A program made the position numbers and the translations under genes. The notes beneath the pieces are model-generated. The model ran no database searches, was not told the origin of the DNA, and saw only the letters and a list, made by a program, of their open reading frames with translations. From the NCBI GenBank assembly GCA_001919865.1, contig MNIR01000012.1, positions 1 to 44,652 of the forward strand: a DNA stretch of 44,652 bases, read 5' to 3'. The DNA comes from Gemmatimonadetes bacterium 13_1_20CM_4_69_16 (GTDB lineage: Bacteria > Gemmatimonadota > Gemmatimonadetes > Gemmatimonadales > GWC2-71-9). Below are positions 1 through 8,252 of the stretch, one piece after another. Every line of letters starts with the position of its first letter. Within the stretch, counting starts at the first letter, position 1.

Positions 1-1131
1 AATGCTCAGGAACTCGGCGACGCCAGCATAGGCGTAGGCAAAGTAGGGATCGCGGCTGGTGACGCGTTGCTCGATCGCAATCGCGCTGTCGAGCTCGCCC
101 GTGCCGTAGTACCCCCACGCCAGCTGATGCAGCGCCTCGATATTGGCGGAATCGATGCGCACGGCGCGTCGGTTGTAATCCAAAGCGAGCTCGGGACTGT
201 CGCTTCGCGCCCCCATCGCCGCTCCCAACCACGTCTCGCTGGTCAGGGAGTCGAGCGCGATGGCCCGTCGCGCCGCTCGCGTCGCGAGCGGGCCGAGGCT
301 GTCGTAGGTCACGCCTGGAACGTCCCAGCCCCAATCGGCGGCGACGTTGTACGCATGCGCCAGGCCGGCATAAGCCGGCGCGAAACTGGAGTCCAGGGCA
401 ATGGCGCGGTAGTAAGCCGCTATCGCCCGCGCGGCCGCCGCCACGGTCCGCCCGCGAATCGCCGCCCGCCCGGCGAGGTAGGCACGGTAGGCGTCACTGG
501 TGGTCGGCGGAGCGGCCGCCAACCGCGCGCGCTCGGCGCGCGTGAGGCGCCCCCGGACGGCCTCGGCGACGCGCACCGCCACCGAGTCCTGCACGGCGAA
601 CACGTCGCGCAGCGATTGATCGTACGTCTGCGCCCACGCGTTGTAGCCCGTCGCTGCCTCCGTGACCTCCACGGCGACGCGGACGCGGTCGCCGATGTGT
701 CGCAAGCTCCCCTGCAACACGTAGCGCACGCCCAGGTCGCGGCCCACGCGTTGTGGGTCGACGGGCCCGCGCGCCCGGAATCGCAGCGCCGCGTAGCGAC
801 TGGTCACGCGCAGGCCGGCCACGTCACTCAGTCGGGCGATGAGCTCCTCGGTGATGCCTTCGGCCAGGGCGATGTCGGCCGTGTCACCCGGCCCGGTCAC
901 CAGGTAGAGCACGGTCAACGATGGGGTGCGCTCGACAGGGGCCGCATGTCGGGAGGTTGCCGTGGGGCGCGCGCAGGGCGGCGGCGCGCCGTCGGGGCAT
1001 TGGGCGACGGACGGGCGGACGGCCGCACCGAGGGACAGGAACGCCAGCAGGGCGAGCGCCTGCGGCCGAGTGCGCGAGTGAACTCGCGGCTCGGCCCTCC
1101 CGCTGAAGCGGGCACCGACAGGCCCGTTCAC
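1..1131 (-). CDS. Exported TolB-like/TPR protein (3' end beyond window)
   Basis: The gene runs off the left edge, so only the first ~377 codons are visible. I chose GTG at 1131 because the frame then gives an Arg-containing N-terminus followed by the hydrophobic run ALALLAFLSLGAA (about residues 25-37) and SVAQ, which looks like a signal peptide. Residues ~75-190 match the TolB-N/FlgO-like module found ahead of TPRs in many adenylate-cyclase-associated proteins: AEGITEELIARL, GLRVTSRYAAL, DLGVRYVLQGSLR, YDQSLRDVFAVQD. From ~215 on the sequence is helical with TPR-like repeats (YYRAIALDSSFAPAYAGLAHAY). The role is probably periplasmic scaffolding; the substrate is unknown. It diverges from the propeller gene at 1168 with a 36-base gap. 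The start is uncertain, the family call fairly safe. Confidence 0.75.
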   Translation of the reverse strand, partial: MNGPVGARFSGRAEPRVHSRTRPQALALLAFLSLGAAVRPSVAQCPDGAPPPCARPTATSRHAAPVERTPSLTVLYLVTGPGDTADIALAEGITEELIARLSDVAGLRVTSRYAALRFRARGPVDPQRVGRDLGVRYVLQGSLRHIGDRVRVAVEVTEAATGYNAWAQTYDQSLRDVFAVQDSVAVRVAEAVRGRLTRAERARLAAAPPTTSDAYRAYLAGRAAIRGRTVAAAARAIAAYYRAIALDSSFAPAYAGLAHAYNVAADWGWDVPGVTYDSLGPLATRAARRAIALDSLTSETWLGAAMGARSDSPELALDYNRRAVRIDSANIEALHQLAWGYYGTGELDSAIAIEQRVTSRDPYFAYAYAGVAEFLSI

Positions 1132-1167
1132 GGGCAGGGCCGAGTCGCGGCTTGAGCCGCCGTCACC

Positions 1168-3915
1168 ATGCGTCCCACGTATCGAATTGTCCTCGCCCTT
1201 GCGTCAGCCATGCTGCTCGCCGCGGCCCCCCTCGTCGCGCAGAAGCCGACGCCCAAACGCTCCCCCCCGCCCGCGGCGCGCGCCGATACCGCCACTCGCC
1301 GCAGCGATAGCACCGCCGCTCCCAAGGACTCCCTCACGCGGTTCCTCGAGAGCTTCTCGTTCCGCAACCTCGGGCCAGCGGCGTACAGCGGGCGCGTGAC
1401 GGCGCTCGCCGTGCCGCGCACGGGCGGGTACTCGAAGACGTTCTACATCGGCGCGGCGGGCGGCGGGGTGTGGAAGACGTCCAACGGCGGGATCACCTGG
1501 CAATCCGTCTCGGAAGGATTGGGCGTCCAGACGATCGGCGACCTCGCCGTCGCGCCCTCGGACACGAACGTGGTGTGGGCCGGAACGGGCGAGAAGAACA
1601 GCCTGCGCTCTCAGTGGTGGGGCGACGGGGTGTACAAGTCCAACGATGGCGGCAGGAAGTGGACGAACATGGGCCTGAAAGACACCCGCTCGATCGGTCG
1701 CGTGGTGATCCATCCGACGAACCCCGACATCGTGTACATCGCCGCGCTGGGTCACCTGTGGGGCACCAACCCCGAGCGCGGCGTCTTCAAGACGACCGAC
1801 GGCGGTAAGACGTGGGCCAAGGTCCTGTTCGTGGACGACACCACCGGGTTCGTGGACCTCGAAATGGACCCGGCGAATCCCGAGGTGTTGTACGCCGCCG
1901 CGTGGCACCGCCTGCGCTGGGGCGGCAGCCACATGCAGGGCGTCGGAAAGGGCAGTGGCCTCTACAAGACCACCGACGGTGGAAAGACGTGGACGAGGCT
2001 GACGGACCCCGCGCGCAAGAACGGTCTGCCCACGGAGCGACTCGGCCGCATCGGTCTCGCCGTCGCGGCGCAGGACCCGAAGATCGTGTACGCCACCGTC
2101 CAGGTGGATCGCGGAGTGACCGACCCGCTCCAGGGGCGCTACGGCGGGGTGTTCCGCTCGAGCGATGGCGGCGCCACCTGGAGTCAGGTGAACGACCTCC
2201 AGGCGATTCCGCACTACTACTACGACGACATCTTCATCGACCCCGGCAATCCGGAGCACGTGTGGACCGTCTCCCCGTCGCTGCTCGAGAGCAAGGACGG
2301 CGGCAAGAGCTTCGCGCCCGACTCCATGCATCTCGTGCATGGCGACTACCACGCGTTGTGGATCGACCCCGGCGATCCGCAGCATCTCATCGTCGGGAAC
2401 GATGGCGGCGTCTACGTCTCACGCGACGGCGGCAAGGCGTGGGAGCATATGGCGATCCCGATCGGGCAGTTCTACACCGTGATCGTGGACAGCTCGCTCA
2501 CGCCGTATCAGATCTGCGGCGGCCTCCAGGACAACGGCGTGTGGTGTGGGCCCAGCCGCACCCGGGACACCCTCGGCATCACCGACGGCGACTGGTATCC
2601 CGTGAACGGTGGCGACGGGATGTGGGTGCAGATCCCGGCCAACGATCCGTACACCGTCTACTCCGGCTGGCAGTATGGGCATCTCTCACGGCTCGACCTG
2701 AAGACCTGGCAACGTGACGACATCACGCCACTCGCGCTCGACGCGGGTCAGGACTCAGGCTACCCGTACAACTGGGGCTGGACGACGCCCATTCTCGTCT
2801 CGCAGCACGACGCCACGGTCCTCTATCTGGGGGCGAATCACCTGATCCGCATGACCCATCGCGGGGACGATTGGGACGTACTCGGGCCCGACATGACCCG
2901 GGCAAGCCGCGAGCACCCGGCGCCCGAGGTGGCGCATACCAGCTATCACGCCGTCTTCACCATCGCCGAGAGCCCCCGCTCGAAGGACGTGCTGTGGACC
3001 GGGTCGGACGACGGGCTCGTGTGGGTCACACGGGATGGCGGGAAAACATGGGCCGAGGTGAGCGCGAGCTTCCCGAAAGGCGCGCCGACCGACTGCTGGG
3101 TCGCCACCATCGTGGCGTCCTACCACGTCGAGAGTCGGGCCTACCTCGTGTACGACTGTCATCACCGGGACGACTACGGGCCGCACGTGTACCGCACGGA
3201 GGATCTCGGGAAGACCTGGGTCGAGATCGGAAAAGGACTGCCGAGCGACCAGGGAAGCCTCACCGTGTTCGAGGATCCGGTGAACCAGCGACTCCTCTGG
3301 GTCGGCACCGCGACCGGGGCGTACGTGACCCTCGACGGTGGCAAGAGCTGGCGGCGGCTCGGCAAGAACCTCCCCAACGTCCCCGTCGAATCCATGGCGC
3401 TGTCGTTCGCACAGCGCGACCTCGTCGTCTCCACTCACGGGCGCGGTGTCTGGGTCACCAATGTGGGGCCGCTCGAGCAGATGACCGACACGCTGCTCGC
3501 GGAACCGATTCACCTGTTCGACGTCGCCCCGGCGTACCAATACCGCCCGCGCGACACCTACCCAGATTGGGGCAGCCGGCCGTTCGTGGCGCCGAATCCG
3601 CCGCGGGGCGCGGTGATCACGTATTACCTCAAAGAGATGGAGCCCGATGGCGTGAAGCTCGTCGTCACCACCGCGGCGGGCGACACGATCCGTCACCTCA
3701 CGGGCCCCGGGTACCCGGGCGTGCAGCGCGTCACGTGGGATCTGACCCGCGACAAGCCGCGGCCGCGCGAGCTGGGCGGCCCGACGTCGCGTGACGACCT
3801 GAAGCGCGTGGCGGCGGGGCAGTACGTGGTCCGGCTGTCGCTGCGGAAGCGCCAGCTCGAGCGGCGGATCGACGTGCAGGACTGGCCTGCGGACCGCCTC
3901 GGGAGGCTGCGCTGA
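1168..3915 (+). CDS. Exported Asp-box (BNR/VPS10-like) propeller protein
   Basis: This 915-residue protein starts with a clear signal peptide (residues 1-25, ending LVAQ), followed by a low-complexity Pro/Ala/Arg stretch. From ~65 onward it carries many Asp-box motifs of the form S/T-x-D/N-G-G-x-T-W: SNGGITW (~108), SNDGGRKW (~157), TTDGGKTW (~209 and ~270), SSDGGATW (~331), TRDGGKTW (~625) and TLDGGKSW (~720). Such repeats form sialidase/sortilin-like beta-propellers. The spacing suggests two propellers, followed by a C-terminal beta domain (~790-915). Proteins of this type are usually named glycosyl hydrolase, but no catalytic acid can be assigned, so a binding or peptidase-associated role is equally possible. 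It ends somewhat shorter than relatives I recall at roughly 1,000 residues. Confidence 0.88.
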   Translation: MRPTYRIVLALASAMLLAAAPLVAQKPTPKRSPPPAARADTATRRSDSTAAPKDSLTRFLESFSFRNLGPAAYSGRVTALAVPRTGGYSKTFYIGAAGGGVWKTSNGGITWQSVSEGLGVQTIGDLAVAPSDTNVVWAGTGEKNSLRSQWWGDGVYKSNDGGRKWTNMGLKDTRSIGRVVIHPTNPDIVYIAALGHLWGTNPERGVFKTTDGGKTWAKVLFVDDTTGFVDLEMDPANPEVLYAAAWHRLRWGGSHMQGVGKGSGLYKTTDGGKTWTRLTDPARKNGLPTERLGRIGLAVAAQDPKIVYATVQVDRGVTDPLQGRYGGVFRSSDGGATWSQVNDLQAIPHYYYDDIFIDPGNPEHVWTVSPSLLESKDGGKSFAPDSMHLVHGDYHALWIDPGDPQHLIVGNDGGVYVSRDGGKAWEHMAIPIGQFYTVIVDSSLTPYQICGGLQDNGVWCGPSRTRDTLGITDGDWYPVNGGDGMWVQIPANDPYTVYSGWQYGHLSRLDLKTWQRDDITPLALDAGQDSGYPYNWGWTTPILVSQHDATVLYLGANHLIRMTHRGDDWDVLGPDMTRASREHPAPEVAHTSYHAVFTIAESPRSKDVLWTGSDDGLVWVTRDGGKTWAEVSASFPKGAPTDCWVATIVASYHVESRAYLVYDCHHRDDYGPHVYRTEDLGKTWVEIGKGLPSDQGSLTVFEDPVNQRLLWVGTATGAYVTLDGGKSWRRLGKNLPNVPVESMALSFAQRDLVVSTHGRGVWVTNVGPLEQMTDTLLAEPIHLFDVAPAYQYRPRDTYPDWGSRPFVAPNPPRGAVITYYLKEMEPDGVKLVVTTAAGDTIRHLTGPGYPGVQRVTWDLTRDKPRPRELGGPTSRDDLKRVAAGQYVVRLSLRKRQLERRIDVQDWPADRLGRLR

Positions 3916-3999
3916 GCACAATCGTTTGCGCCTCCCGCCCCTACTCCCTATCATGGACAGCGCCCAAAACCGAAGATTACCCGAAACCGGAGGCGGTCC

Positions 4000-4539
4000 A
4001 TGAAGCGGTCTCTACTGCTGTGCCTCATCGGCGGGCTATCGGTTGGGGCGAGCCCAGCGTTAGCCCAGCATTCCCAAACTCGCCAAGGCTTCTGGTTCAA
4101 CGTCGGCCTTGGGTACGGCTCGCTCGGGTGCCAGGGCTGCAGCGGGCGTACCGGTGGACTGAGTGGCGGGCTCTCGCTCGGCGGAACGCTGACTCCCAAG
4201 CTCCTGCTCGGCGTCGGGACGACCGGCTGGAGAAAGTCGGAGAATGGTGCGACCCTGACCGTCGGCACGCTGGACGCTCGGGTGCGCTACTACCCGAGCG
4301 CCACAGGCGGCTTCTTTCTCACCGGTGGCCTGGGGCTCGGCTCGATCGGCGCGAATGCGAGCGGCTTCGGCAGCGCCAGCGAAACCGGCGTCGGGCTCAT
4401 GCTCGGTCTCGGCGTTGACCTGCGAATCGGGAACAGCCTCAGCGTGACACCGTTCTGGAACGGGTTTGCGATCAACACGTCGAACTCGGATGCGAACGTC
4501 GGCCAGATCGGGATCGGCTTGACGACTCACACGCACTAA
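4000..4539 (+). CDS. Small outer-membrane beta-barrel protein
   Basis: 179 residues. The N-terminus (MKRSLLLCLIGGLSVGASPALAQ) is a classical Sec signal peptide with an ALA-Q cleavage site. The mature part alternates polar and hydrophobic residues in Gly-rich strands (WFNVGLGYGSLG, GGLSLGGTLTPKLLLGVG, GFFLTGGLGLGSIG, GVGLMLGLGVDLRIG), the pattern of an eight-stranded outer-membrane barrel. The last residues are THTH rather than the usual terminal Phe. GGAGG lies seven bases before the ATG (GGAGGCGGTCC). It is followed by a strong hairpin at 4552-4585, so it is probably a single-gene unit. Function beyond barrel architecture cannot be told. Confidence 0.8.
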   Translation: MKRSLLLCLIGGLSVGASPALAQHSQTRQGFWFNVGLGYGSLGCQGCSGRTGGLSGGLSLGGTLTPKLLLGVGTTGWRKSENGATLTVGTLDARVRYYPSATGGFFLTGGLGLGSIGANASGFGSASETGVGLMLGLGVDLRIGNSLSVTPFWNGFAINTSNSDANVGQIGIGLTTHTH

Positions 4540-4551
4540 GGTTGCCGCGCT

Positions 4552-4585
4552 AGCCCGCTCGGTGCCGACAGGGGCCGAGCGGGCT
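4552..4585 (+). terminator. Hairpin after the beta-barrel gene
   Basis: GCCCGCTCGG at 4553-4562 pairs perfectly with CCGAGCGGGC at 4575-4584, extended by an A-T pair at 4552/4585, with a 12-base loop. It starts 12 bases after the stop codon. There is no T-run behind it, so it may act as a terminator with help or as an mRNA 3' stabiliser. Confidence 0.55.
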
Positions 4586-4733
4586 GGCACCCCGTTGACT
4601 GCGCGCAACAGCGTTGCGCGCTCCCACCCGCCGATGCGTTGCGCGGCCGCAAGTATCGACCGGTCGCGACGAGCCCCCTGATCTCGGAACGGAACTTGCG
4701 CGCGTAGCGCAGCGGACACCTCGCGAGGGAGCC

Positions 4734-5930
4734 ATGCGGGTACCGAGCTACGCAGCCACTGTCGCGCTTACGCTGTCGCTGGTCGCCTGCCAGGAAGCGG
4801 CGCGCTCCGTTGCACCGGTGTCCGATTCCGGGGGATCGGCACAGCGGAGCGGCCCCGAGACCGTGCCGGGGCAGTACATCGTCGTGTTCGGTGACGGCGT
4901 TGCCGATCCGGCCGCGCTGGCGCCGGCGCTCGTGACGAGCGCCGGCGGTACGCTGCTGCACGTCTATACGAGCGCCATCAAGGGTTTCGCGGCTCGGCTC
5001 CCTGCGTTGGCGGTCGACGCCCTCCGACTGAACCCGGCCGTCGCCTCGATCGAGCCGGATCAGGTGATGCGCGCCGATGTCACTCAGAGCATGGACGCGA
5101 ACGGCGATCCGTGGGGGCTGGATCGCATCGACCAGGGCGCGCTGCCGCTCTCCGGCACGTACACCTACACGTCGACCGGCGCGGGCGTGCACGCCTATAT
5201 CATCGACACCGGGATCTGGACGCTGCATCCCGAGTTCGGTGGCCGGGCGGACGACGTGTACGACGCCCTGCTCGGGGTTGCGGCCGGGACGGGCGAGGAC
5301 TGTAACGGCCACGGGACCCATGTCGCGGGGACGATCGGCGCGGCGACGTACGGCGTGGCCAAGGCGGTTTCCCTGCACGGGGTGCGGGTGCTAAGCTGCG
5401 CCGGCATCGGCCTCAACTCCGACGTGATCGCCGGTGTCGATTGGGTGACGGCAAACCACGTCACCCCGGCTGTGGCGAACATGTCGCTCGGCGGCGGCAA
5501 GTCGCCGGCGCTCGACCAGGCCGTCACCAACTTGTGGAACTCCGGGGTGTTCCTCGCGGTCGCTGCGGGGAACGACAACGTCGATGCCTGCACCGAGTCG
5601 CCGTCGGGTGCTCCCAGCGTCTTCACGGTCGCGGCGTCCGACAAGACCGACGCTAAGGCGTCCTATTCGAACTGGGGCAGCTGCGTGGAAGCGTACGGGC
5701 CCGGATCGGCGATCAAATCGACCTACCTCGGCGGGACTACCATGACGCTGAGCGGCACGTCGATGGCGACGCCGCACGTGGTTGGTGTCGCGGCGCTTTA
5801 CAAGGCGACCAACGGCGACCAGCCGTCCGCGACCGTCTCCGATTGGCTCATCACGAACGCCACCGCTGGCGTGATCACCGGGAATCCGTCCGGGACGCCG
5901 AACCGCTTGCTCTTCAAGTCGACGCTGTAA
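4734..5930 (+). CDS. Subtilisin-like serine protease (S8), lipoprotein
   Basis: 398 residues. The start at 4734 is preferred over upstream in-frame codons because it gives a lipoprotein signal (MRVPSYAATVALTLSLVAC, Cys 19 as lipid site) and has GAGGGAG just before it. Residues ~45-115 form an I9-type inhibitory propeptide (GQYIVVFGDG ... VASIEPDQ). The catalytic domain follows, with Asp in AYIIDTGIW (~160), His in NGHGTHVAGTIG (~193), the oxyanion Asn in AVAAGNDN (~280) and Ser in LSGTSMATPHVVG (~340). It belongs to the proteinase-K-like S8A group by these motifs. It probably acts on the outer face of a membrane. The stop codon abuts the stop of the convergent small membrane gene at 5931. Confidence 0.93.
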   Translation: MRVPSYAATVALTLSLVACQEAARSVAPVSDSGGSAQRSGPETVPGQYIVVFGDGVADPAALAPALVTSAGGTLLHVYTSAIKGFAARLPALAVDALRLNPAVASIEPDQVMRADVTQSMDANGDPWGLDRIDQGALPLSGTYTYTSTGAGVHAYIIDTGIWTLHPEFGGRADDVYDALLGVAAGTGEDCNGHGTHVAGTIGAATYGVAKAVSLHGVRVLSCAGIGLNSDVIAGVDWVTANHVTPAVANMSLGGGKSPALDQAVTNLWNSGVFLAVAAGNDNVDACTESPSGAPSVFTVAASDKTDAKASYSNWGSCVEAYGPGSAIKSTYLGGTTMTLSGTSMATPHVVGVAALYKATNGDQPSATVSDWLITNATAGVITGNPSGTPNRLLFKSTL

Positions 5931-6092
5931 TCAAGACAGGAACTTCGGCGCCCCCACTACGATCCGCCGCGCGAGCAGCACCACCGCGGCGGCGTACAAC
6001 AGGTGCACCGGCCCGTTGCCCACGTGGGCCACGAAAACGATAACTATCCACAGCGCCAGCAGCCCGATCGCAGCGACCAGCGTCAGGTTCAT
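5931..6092 (-). CDS. 53-residue membrane protein, lmo0937/DUF5670-like
   Basis: A short gene with an excellent ribosome site (GGAGG, seven bases before the ATG at 6092). The product is MNLTLVAAIGLLALWIVIVF, then a short polar turn (VAHVGNGPVH), a second hydrophobic helix (LLYAAAVVLLARRIVVG) and a short tail. Two helices around a Gly/His turn and ~50 residues are the layout of the lmo0937/DUF5670 family of small membrane proteins, often linked to envelope stress. The family match rests on architecture and general motif resemblance. Its stop directly abuts the stop of the subtilisin gene. Its upstream region overlaps the promoter of the putative RNA at 6173 on the other strand. Confidence 0.75.
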   Translation of the reverse strand: MNLTLVAAIGLLALWIVIVFVAHVGNGPVHLLYAAAVVLLARRIVVGAPKFLS

Positions 6093-6139
6093 GCAACGCC
6101 TCCACGGTTTTTCGTGACGATTTTGTGCCGTGCCCGCGC

Positions 6140-6167
6140 TTGACGTTTCCCGCCCACGTCGTATTGT
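6140..6167 (+). promoter_or_regulatory. Promoter of the structured RNA
   Basis: TTGACG at 6140-6145 and TATTGT at 6162-6167, separated by 16 bases, resemble a housekeeping-sigma promoter. The expected start (~6173-6176) coincides with the first paired base of the long stem of the RNA. Confidence 0.6.
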
Positions 6168-6172
6168 ACTTC

Positions 6173-6320
6173 AGGGACGAAGAGAAGAATTATTGAGCCA
6201 ACAGGCTCGATTGTGGACCCAGATACTGTGACCGATGTCATGCCCCCTTCGAGGGGAAGACAGACGCCATGGTGAGGGACCAGTCATTACCTTCGGGCTT
6301 CAATAATCCTCTTCGTTCCT
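6173..6320 (+). ncRNA. Candidate structured small RNA (~148 nt)
   Basis: The two ends pair over more than 20 base pairs. 6173-6184 (AGGGACGAAGAG) pairs with 6309-6320; after a small bulge, 6189-6196 (ATTATTGA) pairs with 6300-6307, and GCC 6197-6199 can pair with GGC 6296-6298. Inside are local hairpins: GAGCC-AACA-GGCTC (6195-6208, competing with the closing stem), CCCCT-TCG-AGGGG near 6244-6256 enclosed by TGTC/GACA, and TGGT-GAGGG-ACCA. A promoter lies just upstream and a terminator with a T-tract follows at 6328-6372. There is no convincing open reading frame. A long closing stem, an inner bubble and a distal hairpin resemble 6S RNA in outline, but the length is short and no conserved 6S sequence could be verified. 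Treat it as an unknown small RNA. Confidence 0.6.
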
Positions 6321-6327
6321 GATGTAC

Positions 6328-6372
6328 CGGTCGGCCGGGTCGTGTTACAGCGATGCCGGCCGATCGTGTTTT
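6328..6372 (+). terminator. Intrinsic terminator of the small RNA
   Basis: CGGTCGGCCGG (6328-6338) pairs with CCGGCCGATCG (6356-6366), 11 pairs with one G-U, followed by TGTTTT. The loop contains the stop codon of the convergent exchanger gene, so the same hairpin may also end that transcript. Confidence 0.65.
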
Positions 6373-7556
6373 CCGCGTGGCGTTCGCACCGTCTCCCAAA
6401 AGTATTTCGGCGCCAGCAACGCGTGCCCCCGCACCACGAACCCGATCAGCAGGATCACGATCCAGATGCCGTAGGCGACCGCCACCTCGTCGCGCAGCGT
6501 GGGCCGCAGGAACTGCGCGAGCCACAGCACGAAGATGATGGTCGCGTCGAGCCAGTCGAACTCCATGTTCGCGAGCAGGATCACGGCCAGGCCCGACTGC
6601 AGCAGCGTGAGCAGCAGCTCGAGGCGTTGCGCGTCGTCGAATCGGAAATCCAGCCACACCCCGTGGTGACGCAAGCTCGAGTAGCCGTACACGAGCGGGA
6701 TCATGGCGGCGAGCACGGTCCACTGGTTGATGTTGCTCGAGACCATGTTCATGAGGGCCATCGGCGCGTGGCTCACGCGTCTGGCCCAATAGAACGCGGA
6801 GACCTTCTCGGGGAACTCGGAGAGGAACGGCGCCACCCACTGCACCAGCACGAACTGGCTCACGCCGAACACGCCGGCGACCGCGAGCATGGATTCCAGA
6901 AACGGGTGGGCGGTCGCGTACAGCAGCCCGCCGCCGGCCGCGAACAGCCCGCCGATGGCCGCCTTCTGGCGCCAGCCCGGTTGGCGGTAGGCCCAGCGCG
7001 ACACCAGCGGCGCGTCGCCCAGGTGGTCAGCGCCCCGGGGCGCGACGCGGAACAGCGTCCACAGGTAGGCGACATACAGGGCGAGCAGCACGCCCGCGTC
7101 GACCCAGCTGAAGCTCCCCCGCAGTAGGATCACGATGAAATAGAGCAGCGGTGGCAGCAGCCCCACGACCTCCACCGCGTGCTCGCGTTCCAGTCGGATG
7201 GTAGGCAGTCGCTCCGTCGCCGTCTTCCGGCCCGCGGTTGCGAAGACGACGTACACCATCGGCCAGCCGAGGCCGAGCAGCAGCCGGATGGCGCCGGTCA
7301 AGTTGGCGATCGCGAGGTGGGCACGGGTGGGATCGCGTCCGGCGTCCCAGGCGATCACGGCTTCGACGGCAAATTCGGGCAGGGTCTGCAGCCACGCGAG
7401 GATCGCGAGGGCGAGGCCCTGGGAGATGAGGAACTGCGCGGCTTCCGCTCCCCACGCGACCAGGAACGCCGACGCGAGGATGCTGGGGAACGTCCACAGC
7501 GCGGACAGCGCGGAGCCTCCCGCCGTGGACAACAAAGCGAGTAGCTTTAGTTTCAC
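6345..7556 (-). CDS. Sodium/calcium exchanger (CaCA) family membrane protein
   Basis: 403 residues with about ten hydrophobic segments. The two internally related alpha-repeats of the cation/Ca2+ exchanger superfamily are visible. The first has LAWLQTLPEFAVEAVIAW (~52-69) and AIANLTGAIRLLLGLGWP (~82-100). The second has APFLSEFPEKVSAFYWARR (~237-255) and ALMNMVSSNINQWTVL (~262-277). In each, an acidic residue in a PE/SEFPE motif and an Asn in the second helix correspond to the ion-binding positions of this family. It is expected to exchange a divalent cation against Na+ or H+ in the inner membrane. The start is GTG at 7556 with no Shine-Dalgarno and a TATCTT box eight bases upstream. It diverges from folE. 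Confidence 0.85.
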   Translation of the reverse strand: MKLKLLALLSTAGGSALSALWTFPSILASAFLVAWGAEAAQFLISQGLALAILAWLQTLPEFAVEAVIAWDAGRDPTRAHLAIANLTGAIRLLLGLGWPMVYVVFATAGRKTATERLPTIRLEREHAVEVVGLLPPLLYFIVILLRGSFSWVDAGVLLALYVAYLWTLFRVAPRGADHLGDAPLVSRWAYRQPGWRQKAAIGGLFAAGGGLLYATAHPFLESMLAVAGVFGVSQFVLVQWVAPFLSEFPEKVSAFYWARRVSHAPMALMNMVSSNINQWTVLAAMIPLVYGYSSLRHHGVWLDFRFDDAQRLELLLTLLQSGLAVILLANMEFDWLDATIIFVLWLAQFLRPTLRDEVAVAYGIWIVILLIGFVVRGHALLAPKYFWETVRTPRGKHDRPASL

Positions 7557-7564
7557 GTGCGCCG

Positions 7565-7593
7565 AAGATAGTCCTGCCCCGGAGGCTCAACAA
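7565..7593 (-). promoter_or_regulatory. Leaderless-type promoter of the exchanger gene
   Basis: On the minus strand, TTGTTG (7593-7588) and TATCTT (7570-7565) are 17 bases apart. The -10 box ends eight bases before the GTG at 7556, so transcription should begin at or next to the start codon. Confidence 0.5.
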
Positions 7594-7595
7594 GC

Positions 7596-8252
7596 ATGGG
7601 ACGTGACAAGATGAAGTCCGCCAGCCTGCACAGCTTCCACGAGGAGCACGCCGAGCCGGTCGCCCCGGCGTCCTCCCCCGAGGCGCGGTCGGCATTCGAA
7701 AGCCTGGTGCGCGAAATGCTCGCCCAACTCGGCGAAGACACCGCCCGCGAGGGCCTGCGTAACACGCCGGCCCGCGTGGAGGCGTCCCTCAAGTGGCTCA
7801 CGCGCGGCTACCACATGGCCGTCGCGGACGTGATCGGCGACGCGCTGTACCGCGAGCGGCACGAGAATCTCGTGTGCGTGCGCGACATCGAGCTGTACTC
7901 GCTGTGCGAGCATCACCTGTTGCCGTTCTTCGGCAAGGCGCACGTGGCGTACCTCCCGAACGGCCGGCTCGTGGGGCTGTCGAAGATCCCGCGCGTGATC
8001 GAAGTGTTCGCCCGCCGGCTCCAGGTGCAGGAGCGCCTCACCGACCAGGTGGCCGACGCCCTAATGGAGGTGCTCGAGCCGCGCGGCGTGGGCGTGGTGA
8101 TCGAAGCCTACCACCTCTGCATGATGATGCGAGGCGTCGAGAAGCAAAACTCGAAGACCGTGACGAGCGCGCTGCGCGGCGCCCTGCTGCAAGACGCCAA
8201 AACCCGCGACGAGTTCCTGAGACTGGTGCACGGCGGTCGGGGCCTGGAGTGA
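7596..8252 (+). CDS. folE: GTP cyclohydrolase I
   Basis: 218 residues, the usual size for FolE. It converts GTP to 7,8-dihydroneopterin triphosphate, the first step to folate and other pterins, as a cytoplasmic zinc enzyme. The Zn and catalytic segment [14 protein letters not shown] (~105-118) and the second Zn cysteine in [19 protein letters not shown] (~172-190) are intact, as is [20 protein letters not shown]. The first ~40 residues are variable. GGAGG nine bases upstream supports the ATG at 7596; Met6 is an alternative. The stop overlaps the GTG start of the SDR gene (GTGA), so the two are co-translated. Confidence 0.97.
   Translation: MGRDKMKSASLHSFHEEHAEPVAPASSPEARSAFESLVREMLAQLGEDTAREGLRNTPARVEASLKWLTRGYHMAVADVIGDALYRERHENLVCVRDIELYSLCEHHLLPFFGKAHVAYLPNGRLVGLSKIPRVIEVFARRLQVQERLTDQVADALMEVLEPRGVGVVIEAYHLCMMMRGVEKQNSKTVTSALRGALLQDAKTRDEFLRLVHGGRGLE

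Noticed and set aside
67-1155. Open frame of 362 codons on the plus strand
   Set aside because: It is Arg/Gly-rich shadow of the minus-strand TolB-like/TPR gene, which has recognisable motifs and a signal peptide.
6233-6304. Short reading frame (23 codons) inside the putative small RNA
   Set aside because: No ribosome site, and the sequence is better explained by base pairing.
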